Assembly (NCBI GenBank): GCA_022821065.1
Contig: JAJEEK010000079.1
Coordinates: 76,839 to 140,838, forward strand
Reading direction: 5' to 3'
Length of the DNA stretch: 64,000 nt
Source: Candidatus Poribacteria bacterium
Lineage (GTDB): Bacteria > Poribacteria > WGA-4E > WGA-3G
Shown: positions 28,110-35,448 of the stretch, piece after piece
Layout: each line of letters begins with the position of its first letter
Numbering within the stretch: the stretch's first letter is position 1
Translations under genes and position numbers: made by a program
Notes under the pieces: generated by a model
Database searches by the model: none
What the model was told of the DNA's origin: nothing
Seen by the model: only the letters and a program-made list of their open reading frames with translations

Positions 28110-28220
28110 GTAGCACACGTATTGTGCTACCAAACCTCCAACATTGCGAAAAGTAAATAAATATACGGTTTCTGCAAGCATCTTGCTGGCGAGTTTTAAA
28201 CCTCGCCCAGTATCAGAAAC
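28110..28220. repeat. Two hairpins between the CBM9-like paralogs
   Basis: GTAGCACA pairs with TGTGCTAC at 28110-28130 (five-base loop). A larger structure follows at 28168-28220: outer stem GTTTCTG/CAGAAAC and inner stem GGCGAG/CTCGCC around TTTTAAAC. Neither has a T tail. The second lies 35 bases before the 28255 ATG, so it may be a leader structure or a dispersed repeat. Confidence 0.5.
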
Positions 28221-28254
28221 TGCATAAGCCTAAATATCAAAAGGGGAACAGATA

Positions 28255-29109
28255 ATGAAAAAAAATGTTTTTGGTCTCACTACGCTGTTCACAATTGCTG
28301 CTCTCCTGTTTACAGCTGGTATTGCAGACGCACAGTGGCGGAATGAGACGCATGATGTCTACAACGCACCAACAGGAATTGATGTTCAGATCGACGGGGA
28401 TCTGAGCGAATGGAGTGGTGTCCTTGAGGGCGTTACTGGCACGGACGGTGCCATGTTTTGTGGTGTCTTGTTTGAAGCCAATGGCGGCGACATTAAAGCG
28501 TTTGAAGAATTCGGCGGCGGTACCTGGAGCGATGCCGACGACCACGAAACCTGTTTTATGTTTGCATGGGATGAGGACGCACTTTATCTTGCACTTAGTG
28601 TCACTGACGACACGCATGAACACGCTGCCGCTGCGGCGTGGAACGGCGACGGTGCGCAACTCGCTGTCGAACCGACCGGTGCCCGCGAAGCAGGATTGCC
28701 ACTTTTCCTTTATAACATCGGTTTAGATGGTGCCGGCGAAAATGTCATCCTACAGAACGAAAGAACGAACGGTAGCCCCGGTCTCGTTGCCGATGATGCC
28801 GCTATTGTCCGAGATGAAGGCGCGAAAAAGACCTATTACGAATTTCGGTTCCCCGCAACAGAACTCCAAATCGAAGGCGATACGTTCAGCGACGGCGACG
28901 AAATCGGGGTCGGTATCTGCGTCAACGACGGTGATACCGCTGCGGGTCAGGAAGGACAAAAAGGGTGGGACGGATGGTATCCACACGCTGTTGTCTACGG
29001 TAAGAACTCCGAAAAAACCGGACTTGTTATACTCAGCAGTACAGCGGTCACTGCTGTTGAACCCGCCGACAAGTTAACAACAATTTGGGGTACGCTGAAA
29101 TCCCAGTAA
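28255..29109 (+). CDS. Secreted CBM9-like sugar-binding protein, copy 2, with LTTIWG tail
   Basis: 284 residues, ATG after AGGGGA. Signal peptide to about residue 24 (IADAQW). Same domain as the preceding gene (VQIDGDLSEWSGV, DHETCFMFAWDEDALYLAL, AAAAAWNGDGAQLAVE, GVGICVNDGDTAAGQ), with a short insertion (FEANGGDIKAFEEF) near residue 75. Ends KLTTIWGTLKSQ. The two paralogs probably arose by tandem duplication and diverged; the intervening DNA holds the hairpins at 28110-28220. Confidence 0.85.
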   Translation: MKKNVFGLTTLFTIAALLFTAGIADAQWRNETHDVYNAPTGIDVQIDGDLSEWSGVLEGVTGTDGAMFCGVLFEANGGDIKAFEEFGGGTWSDADDHETCFMFAWDEDALYLALSVTDDTHEHAAAAAWNGDGAQLAVEPTGAREAGLPLFLYNIGLDGAGENVILQNERTNGSPGLVADDAAIVRDEGAKKTYYEFRFPATELQIEGDTFSDGDEIGVGICVNDGDTAAGQEGQKGWDGWYPHAVVYGKNSEKTGLVILSSTAVTAVEPADKLTTIWGTLKSQ

Positions 29110-29127
29110 TAAAATGACGAACCTACG

Positions 29128-29168
29128 AAAAAGCCGCCAAAAAATTGTTGGCGGCTTTTTTATTTTTT
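29128..29168. terminator. Bidirectional terminator between the 28255 and 29172 genes
   Basis: GCCGCC (29133-29138) pairs with GGCGGC (29150-29155), flanked by A5 on the left and T-rich TTTTTTATTTTTT on the right. In both directions the hairpin is followed by a T-run, so it can end transcription of both convergent genes. Confidence 0.85.
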
Positions 29169-29171
29169 CTT

Positions 29172-30209
29172 CTAATGCTTGTGATCGTGATGGTTGGATT
29201 TATGGTAGTGTAGCCGTAGCAGATCAACGCCAAAATCGTCGGCAATATGCCGCCATACAGAATGAATATGGTTAGCATTGTTCTGCGTGTTGTCGTACTC
29301 GACGAAGAAAAAGGGACCGTGTAATCTATAGTAGTGGGGTGTCTTCGGTGTTTCACCACCCGCCCATGCGAAGTGAATATCGTTGACGCTTCCTTCGCGT
29401 AGTTTACGCAGTTCGATTTCGGCGATTTCGTCAGGGAGTCGGTCGATGTATTCACGGACGAGGGCCATGAGGATTTCGCGTTGATGTGTCTCCATAGACG
29501 CCGCTGCTAACCCTTCCACGCTCTCAAACTCCACTTTAGGGACATCGCGCGTCAGAATATCCGAAGGTGCCTCCGCATTGATGATCGTCTGGCGTTTCTG
29601 CGTGGCATTCAGACTGGTGAGAAGTTTGCGGGCAACATCCTCTTCATCTGAAAGCACTCGCAGCCCTGTTTTCTCACCGCTCGGTACTTCTGCCGGGTTT
29701 GACCCGAAGAAAAACGGGTTCGGCGAAATCAGTTCTCGATTGACGACGGTAAAGTTGAGTGAGACGTGGTGTCCCTCAGCACGCCACCCCCACGCCCCGT
29801 TACCCATCGGATCGCCAAATACAGTGAAAAAGTAAAAACTCGGATCGCGGACAAGCCGTGCTTCGCCGGCAGCTTTCTCAATCTCACCGAGTGTTGTCTC
29901 CAAATTGATAATTGCGCGGGCTTTCTGATAGCCTTTAGCACTCAATCCACTCGCCATGAGTGCGAATGCCGCTTCCTGTTGTTTGTCATTGAGTTCTGTG
30001 AGCGAGACCCCTTTCCGTTCCCACATTTCGATCGGAATATAGTGCCATCTGAAACGTTCGTTTCCGTCAAAAGGGAGTGCTGCTTTCTGGTGTAAGGTGG
30101 GTGTCAATGTATCAAGAAAGTTTCCAGCTGCTTGTGCCATCCGTTCGGCTGTCGCTGAAGCCGGGATAACCAAAGGCTTCAGTTCGGCATCGGTATGTGT
30201 ATGCGCCAC
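29172..30209 (-). CDS. DUF3500 family protein
   Basis: 345 residues from GTG 30209, eight bases after GGAGG at 30218-30222. Upstream in-frame ATGs at 30224 and 30275 would place a palindromic repeat inside the coding region and are less likely. The sequence matches the DUF3500 family: RWHYIPIEMWERKGVSL near the start, FFTVFGDPMGNGAWGWRAEGHHVSLNF in the middle, HYYRLHGPFFFVEYDNTQNNANHIHSVWRH near the end. Conserved histidines (H-HVSLNF, NANHIHSVWRH) suggest metal binding; the C-terminus is histidine-rich (HYHKSNHHDHKH). Function is unknown. Confidence 0.8.
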   Translation of the reverse strand: MAHTHTDAELKPLVIPASATAERMAQAAGNFLDTLTPTLHQKAALPFDGNERFRWHYIPIEMWERKGVSLTELNDKQQEAAFALMASGLSAKGYQKARAIINLETTLGEIEKAAGEARLVRDPSFYFFTVFGDPMGNGAWGWRAEGHHVSLNFTVVNRELISPNPFFFGSNPAEVPSGEKTGLRVLSDEEDVARKLLTSLNATQKRQTIINAEAPSDILTRDVPKVEFESVEGLAAASMETHQREILMALVREYIDRLPDEIAEIELRKLREGSVNDIHFAWAGGETPKTPHYYRLHGPFFFVEYDNTQNNANHIHSVWRHIADDFGVDLLRLHYHKSNHHDHKH

Positions 30210-30228
30210 AAATAATACCTCCATTCGC

Positions 30229-30259
30229 GTAGAACTGCGCCCCGTGGAGCGCGTCCTAC
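30229..30259. repeat. Palindromic repeat flanked by 9-bp direct repeats
   Basis: GTAGAACTGCGC and GCGTCCTAC form an imperfect inverted repeat. The 9-base sequence TCCATTCGC occurs at 30220-30228 and again at 30271-30279, directly flanking a block of about 42 bases, as a target-site duplication would. It lies next to the start of the DUF3500 gene. Confidence 0.55.
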
Positions 30260-30402
30260 AAACCGTGTAATCCATTCGCTTTATGGCTCCCTATTTTAGA
30301 CCAACTCTGCATCAAAGTCAAGCATTTTAACCGATGTCGTCTGTTGATGACGGAGAATCATTTGCTGACAATTGACAGCAATGAACCGTTCACCAAAAAT
30401 TC

Positions 30403-30431
30403 TTGACAATTACGAAAAAATTTTGTAAACT
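30403..30431 (+). promoter_or_regulatory. Possible promoter of the ECF sigma factor operon
   Basis: TTGACA at 30403-30408 and TAAACT at 30426-30431 with a 17-base spacer, 100 bases before the sigma-factor ATG. ECF operons are often autoregulated from a different promoter type; a GGAAC-like element was not found. Confidence 0.45.
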
Positions 30432-30531
30432 TATTTTATTCGGTTCCGTTTAAGAAGGTGTTAGTATGCTATTGTCCACCTCCCACCTTAGGTGAGGCAA
30501 CTTTCAAACCGATAATCAAAAGCCGGGACTT

Positions 30532-31113
30532 ATGGATAAATTGATTGACGATGAAATGTTAGTCGCCCAGTTTCAAGCCGGTCGCCAGAATGCCTTCGAT
30601 GAGTTAATGAAACGCTACAAATCTAAGATTTTCTCGTATCTCCTGCGTTCTGTCAGGAATTATGAGGATGCCGAGGACATCACCATCGAAGTCTTCTTCA
30701 AGGCGTACCGAGCATTAGAGAATTGGCAACCGAAAGCCAAATTCTCGACATGGTTGTACAAGATTGCTTCCAATCTTGCTATTGACTATCATCGCGCGAA
30801 AGCACGGAATCCTGTCTATGCGTTGGATGACGCAGAAATCCCTGAAAAACACCTCGTCGCGACGGATATGCACAGCGATCCGGTGAAGCAATTAGAAGAG
30901 AAAGAGCGCGGTTTGATTATCCGTGAAGCGGTCGATCAACTCTCGCCGAAACAGAAAGCGGTCTTTATGTTGAGTCGGTATGAAGGTTTACAACTCAAGG
31001 AGGTGGCTGAAACGCTCGACATGGCGGAAGGCACTGTGAAAATTCACCTCCATCGCGCAGTGAAACGACTGCAAACACTCCTACGTCCGTTGTGGGAAAA
31101 TAATGACATTTGA
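30532..31113 (+). CDS. RNA polymerase ECF-type sigma factor
   Basis: 193 residues. Region 2 spans about 18-90 (ELMKRYKSKIFSYLLRSVRN, EDITIEVFFKAYRAL, FSTWLYKIASNLAIDYHR) and contacts the -10 element. Region 4 spans about 130-185 (LSPKQKAVFMLSRYEGL, MAEGTVKIHLHRAVKRL) and contacts -35. No region 3, as expected for ECF sigmas. The stop is 17 bases before the anti-sigma start, a classic sigma/anti-sigma pair. Confidence 0.93.
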   Translation: MDKLIDDEMLVAQFQAGRQNAFDELMKRYKSKIFSYLLRSVRNYEDAEDITIEVFFKAYRALENWQPKAKFSTWLYKIASNLAIDYHRAKARNPVYALDDAEIPEKHLVATDMHSDPVKQLEEKERGLIIREAVDQLSPKQKAVFMLSRYEGLQLKEVAETLDMAEGTVKIHLHRAVKRLQTLLRPLWENNDI

Positions 31114-31130
31114 AAGGAGAGGGGTTTATT

Positions 31131-31778
31131 ATGCCTAAATGTAAGAAATCTGAAGGGCAAGCTATTGACTATGCTTATAAACTGCTGCCATCGGCAGAAG
31201 AGCTGCCCTTCAAAGAACATCTTAAGAGCTGCAAGGACTGCACGGAAGCCGTTGAATCCTACACAGCAGCCCTTGAATTGACAGATGAAGCCCAGGAAGA
31301 GTTGGTTGTGCCTGAACATGCGCTCCGGGATATTGAGATGAATGTGTACAAACGGCTCGCGGCTTCACAAGAACAGACGACGTGGCTCTCACGTCTTAGT
31401 GCCTATTTTACGAGTGTCGGATCGCCCTTCGGTTGGTATAAAACTGCCGCAGTCAGCAGCGTCGCTATCGCCTTGATTGTCGCTGCTGTCTTAATCAGTA
31501 AACCGCCCCAGCCGGAACAGACGTTACAAGTAACCGAAATGCAATCCGCTGAGGCACGCATTGAAGCGTATCGCGAGCAGGGTATCCAATGGAATTTAGA
31601 GGAAGCGCTTATCACACACCATCTCCGAAACGATGCCTGGGAAACAGAGAGTCAACTCAACCGAATGAAGGAACAGGCACAAGGTACAAGTTGGACGAAG
31701 GTCGCCGATAAACAGCTTCAGAACCTTCAATCTGGAATCTTGAACAGAACGCAGCAGAATCGCATTGGCGAAAACTAA
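31131..31778 (+). CDS. Zinc-finger anti-sigma factor
   Basis: 215 residues, ATG 31131 after AAAGGAGAGGGG. An N-terminal zinc anti-sigma domain holds the H-x3-C-x2-C motif (HLKSCKDC). One membrane segment (about 100-120, AVSSVAIALIVAAVLI) follows, then a 90-residue outer part rich in Q, E and R that could be a signal-sensing coiled region. A TTG overlapping the sigma stop is not used because the ribosome site lies after it. It should hold the preceding sigma factor at the membrane until cleaved or released. Confidence 0.88.
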   Translation: MPKCKKSEGQAIDYAYKLLPSAEELPFKEHLKSCKDCTEAVESYTAALELTDEAQEELVVPEHALRDIEMNVYKRLAASQEQTTWLSRLSAYFTSVGSPFGWYKTAAVSSVAIALIVAAVLISKPPQPEQTLQVTEMQSAEARIEAYREQGIQWNLEEALITHHLRNDAWETESQLNRMKEQAQGTSWTKVADKQLQNLQSGILNRTQQNRIGEN

Positions 31779-31860
31779 TTGATAGTTAACAGTTATAGGG
31801 GTAGCACCCTCAGGTCAGAAACCGTTGTGGAACGATGCGCGGAGGTCCCGTAATTAGAAA

Positions 31861-33846
31861 ATGGAAATGTCACGTAGGTTTACATTTCTCTTACACGCGC
31901 TGCTGGTAATCCTCCTCAGCCCGCTTGCTTATGCCCAAGTTGAGGACGTGAACGCCTTGGTTCAAGCAGGAGACTATACGCAAGCGGTTGATAAACTCGA
32001 AGTACTCGCCGAATCCGCTGAAGACCTGACTGTGAAAGGCTTATGCTACTACCAGATCGGCGAAATTCATTATAATTATACCCATCAGTATACCAGAGCC
32101 CTTGCAGCTTATGATAACATTTTGAAGATGGAAAAAAAAGGACTCGCCGCTGAGGATCTCTACCTTGCTATTATCAAAAAAGGTGATGTCTACAGTCGCA
32201 TGGGCAATTATCAAGATGCTATCCAAACTTACGATAGACTGATTAAACTTGCGCCTGCTGCACATTTTGTGCATAAGACGGGCTTCCAGAAGATTCGCGA
32301 CATTCATACCGCACTTGCAGATCTCAGGGAGCAGCAACGCGTCGCTATCCAGTACAAAGGCACGCCGCTTGCCGCTATTGCACAATTCCAGATCGCTGAA
32401 CTCTATAGGAATCCGTCGCAACTCAACCAACCCGAAAAGGCGATTGAGAAGTATGAGGCACTTTTAGCGGAACATCCAGAAGCCGTTGTCGCACCGGAAG
32501 CGAAATGGCGTATTGCTAATTTATATCACACTGTTCTTAATCAGTCTCCGCGAGCGATGGCGATGTATAGGAAAGTCGTTGACGATTACCCGAGCAGCAA
32601 CTTCGCTGCGGAAGCACTCTACCAGATGGCGAACATCCACCGCACTGCCGAGAAATACTCGTTAGCGATTCCGGTGTTTGAAAGACTCAAAGACAGATAC
32701 CCCAATTTCTGGAACATGCACGCCGTTCTCTATTGGATGGGTGTCTGCAACGAGAAAAGTTTGAACTATCCGAAAGCGATTGAGGCGTTCAAAACCTTTC
32801 TCTACGTCTATCTGCCGCAACTTGATCCTGTCTATTTAGGACAGATTTCGATGCATGATAAAGACCTGTCCGAAGTGAAAGTGGAGGTTGGTGAGAAAAT
32901 CGAGAGATTAACAGCGCAGATGTCGCAGGTGGAAGCGGAACGATTGGATGCTGCGCGTTCAGAGCGGAACTACGTTTTAGCATTGGAGATCGCTCGGAAC
33001 CTTGCCGCTACCGCCCCCGATACGCCTCAAGCGAAACAGGCATCAGAACAGATCTTCACACTCCAACACCTCGCTACGATACAGAACCTGCGTGAGCAGC
33101 TTCATAACAGAATGCCTGCACCTATAGCGGCGGCACGCACCCTGTTCCAAATTGGCACTATCTATGAACGCCGGTTACAGGACTACCCAAAGGCAATTGC
33201 GGCATATCAAGAGGTATTGAAACACCACCCCGACGCAACCTATTCCGCCGAAGCCCTCTATCGTAGTGGATTCATTTACGCCGAGCATCTCTCTACACCT
33301 AATGCGGCGATTGATGCTTACAAAGCGGTTATCGCATCACATCCGAACACGCTGCAGGCAATGATGGCGAGTTTCCAGTTGGGCGAACTCTACAGGAAAC
33401 TGAACCGTTCCAACGAAGCCGTAGAAGCCTACAAAACAACGGTCGGCTACCCGGAACGTGATCGCTATCTCGCGGGTGGATATAAGGATAGTTTCTCGGA
33501 TAGGGCACAATTCCGCATCGGTCGTGTCCACTATGATGATGACCGTTATGAGGATGCGCGCTTCGTTTTTGAGGAGTTCATCCAGAACCGGACGCGATCT
33601 CCACGTCTTGCTGCTGCCTACATCTACCTCGCCACCATAAGCGAAAAACGTGGAGAAAATAAACAAGCCGCTTACTTCTATGAACAAGCGGAAACCCTAC
33701 TCAAGGACAATCCGATCCAAATGGCAATGCTCATAGAAGAGGCAGGCACCCTCGGACACTTCCACGCCACCGATGCTGAGGCAGTAATGCGGTTCCTCAA
33801 AGAACACCAAAAACGGCTTTCCACAAAAACAGTAGAGTCCGACTGA
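31861..33846 (+). CDS. Secreted TPR-repeat protein
   Basis: 661 residues, ATG 31861; GGAGG lies 15 bases upstream. Signal peptide to about residue 25 (SPLAYA). About ten tetratricopeptide repeats follow (YTQAVDKLEVLAESAED, YQDAIQTYDRLIKLAP, PEKAIEKYEALLAEHPE, PKAIAAYQEVLKHHPDA, PNAAIDAYKAVIASHPN). A charged linker with coiled-coil character sits near residues 330-380. Probably a periplasmic scaffold. It converges with pncB with only five bases between stops, so the two transcripts must overlap or read into each other; no terminator is visible. Confidence 0.85.
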   Translation: MEMSRRFTFLLHALLVILLSPLAYAQVEDVNALVQAGDYTQAVDKLEVLAESAEDLTVKGLCYYQIGEIHYNYTHQYTRALAAYDNILKMEKKGLAAEDLYLAIIKKGDVYSRMGNYQDAIQTYDRLIKLAPAAHFVHKTGFQKIRDIHTALADLREQQRVAIQYKGTPLAAIAQFQIAELYRNPSQLNQPEKAIEKYEALLAEHPEAVVAPEAKWRIANLYHTVLNQSPRAMAMYRKVVDDYPSSNFAAEALYQMANIHRTAEKYSLAIPVFERLKDRYPNFWNMHAVLYWMGVCNEKSLNYPKAIEAFKTFLYVYLPQLDPVYLGQISMHDKDLSEVKVEVGEKIERLTAQMSQVEAERLDAARSERNYVLALEIARNLAATAPDTPQAKQASEQIFTLQHLATIQNLREQLHNRMPAPIAAARTLFQIGTIYERRLQDYPKAIAAYQEVLKHHPDATYSAEALYRSGFIYAEHLSTPNAAIDAYKAVIASHPNTLQAMMASFQLGELYRKLNRSNEAVEAYKTTVGYPERDRYLAGGYKDSFSDRAQFRIGRVHYDDDRYEDARFVFEEFIQNRTRSPRLAAAYIYLATISEKRGENKQAAYFYEQAETLLKDNPIQMAMLIEEAGTLGHFHATDAEAVMRFLKEHQKRLSTKTVESD

Positions 33847-33851
33847 TTTTT

Positions 33852-35282
33852 TTAGGATATGCCTTCAGGACGCCCTAAAAGTGTAGGAGGCAGTTCCACA
33901 GGATAAGGTATCGTGTCCGTTAGCCGTTTATGTGGAGTGGGTAATTTTTCGAGTTCTGCGGTTGTGTATGCTTGGATGTCTTGCAGTGTCGGAAAATTGT
34001 AAACTAATTCTCCGTTTTGGATGATCGGAACGAGAAGCGGTTGCCCCTCAAAGACCTCTTTCTCCCAAAGCGTCACCTGATCTTTAACATAATTCCCAGC
34101 GGCATCGGTTAGACGATAAATCTGCTTCTTGCCGGGTATCGTCGCTTTTGACGGTTCATCAAGCGACTGTTTCCCGACAGGTCTGCCGTCGCTTTCGACC
34201 AACTTATAGACGCCACCGAGCGCAGACGGAGCCCCTTCGTTTGTCCGTGGGTTAAAGTTCGCACCCGTAGCGAGCCGCGTGCCGACACCGAAACTATCAA
34301 TAGGTGCACCCCCCTTGTGTCTGCAAAAGCCGAGCAAGGTGTCTATCTGAAATTCATCAAGGTCATGGCTTGCAATGATTTGGACGTAATCCAGCCCTTC
34401 AGCATCAAGGATACGACGCACCTGTTTACTGAGTGTCAGGAGATCACCGCTGTCGAGTCGGACGGCGCGTAACCGGGCACCGCGTGTCTCCATCTCCTTT
34501 GCCACGATACAGGCGTTCCGCGCGCCTTGAAGCGTATCGTAAGTATCAATCAGGAGTGTCGTGTTATTCGGGAAGGCTGCGGCGTAATCGCGGAAAGCCT
34601 CTAATTCTGTAGGGCGTTCGGAGACGAATTTATGTGCCATCGTGCCGACGTAGGGAATATCAAAGTAGCGTCCTGCAAGCACCAATGACGTACCACTTGC
34701 ACCGCCGATGAAAGCGGCACGCGCAGCCAAGATACCGGCGTCCCTGCCGTGTGCACGGCGCGCCCCGAAATCGAAAACAGGTCTGCCGCGCGCCGCCTGC
34801 ACAATCCGAGACGCTTTCGTCGCAATCAGCGTCTGGAAATTCATGACACAGAGCAGATAGGTCTCAAAAAGCTGGACATCTCGCGATCTACCTGTGACGT
34901 TGATAATCGGTTCGTTTGGAAAAACAGGCGTGCCTTCCGGGACTGCGAAAACGGAGCCGTCGAAACGGAAATCCCGAAGCGAATTGAGGTACTCGGTGCT
35001 TAGATCGCCACGCGCCGCGAGCCAGTCCAATATGTCGTCTGTCCAACACAAGTTGAGGATATAGTGGACGACCTGTTCCAATCCAGCTGTAATCAGATAC
35101 TGCCCTTGTGGAATCTTGCGGACGTAGTAGTTCGCTGTGATAACAGAATCGTTCTGCGCATCAAGATCGGCTTGCCCCATCGTCAGTTGATAGTAATCAA
35201 CAAAGAGTGCCATCTCATCGATTGAAAGCAAAGCAGATAAAGGTGTTTTCGGGGTTACAGACCTCTCCCGCGTGTCCTTCAT
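33852..35282 (-). CDS. pncB: Nicotinate phosphoribosyltransferase
   Basis: 476 residues. Converts nicotinate plus PRPP to nicotinate mononucleotide in NAD salvage. Signatures: LFVDYYQLTMGQA near the start, KASRIVQAARGRPVFDFGARRAHG, GGASGTSLVLAGRYF, the phosphorylated-histidine-type segment GTMAHKFV, and RLDSGDLLTLSKQVR. ATG at 35282 after AAGGAAAAG. Ends five bases from the stop of the TPR gene. Confidence 0.95.
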   Translation of the reverse strand: MKDTRERSVTPKTPLSALLSIDEMALFVDYYQLTMGQADLDAQNDSVITANYYVRKIPQGQYLITAGLEQVVHYILNLCWTDDILDWLAARGDLSTEYLNSLRDFRFDGSVFAVPEGTPVFPNEPIINVTGRSRDVQLFETYLLCVMNFQTLIATKASRIVQAARGRPVFDFGARRAHGRDAGILAARAAFIGGASGTSLVLAGRYFDIPYVGTMAHKFVSERPTELEAFRDYAAAFPNNTTLLIDTYDTLQGARNACIVAKEMETRGARLRAVRLDSGDLLTLSKQVRRILDAEGLDYVQIIASHDLDEFQIDTLLGFCRHKGGAPIDSFGVGTRLATGANFNPRTNEGAPSALGGVYKLVESDGRPVGKQSLDEPSKATIPGKKQIYRLTDAAGNYVKDQVTLWEKEVFEGQPLLVPIIQNGELVYNFPTLQDIQAYTTAELEKLPTPHKRLTDTIPYPVELPPTLLGRPEGIS

Positions 35283-35310
35283 AAACTTTTCCTTAGGAAT
35301 AGTTTCCAGA

Positions 35311-35437
35311 GTAGCAGTAACCAGTAACCAGTACGCTACGCTTCCAGTAACCAGTTAAGAGGTGTAGGGATAACACAGTGTTTTCTTTAACTGGTAACTG
35401 GCCACTGGTTACTGTCTCACTGGTTACTGGTTGCTGG
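35311..35437. repeat. Heptanucleotide inverted-repeat element 1
   Basis: Left arm of CCAGTAA/CCAGTTA heptads, a spacer containing TAAGAGG...ACACAGTGTTTTCTTT, then a right arm of AACTGGT/TACTGGT heptads. The arms are mutually complementary and could form a long hairpin. Located between pncB and the TPR-CRTAC1 gene. Confidence 0.75.
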
Positions 35438-35448
35438 CAATGGTAAAT

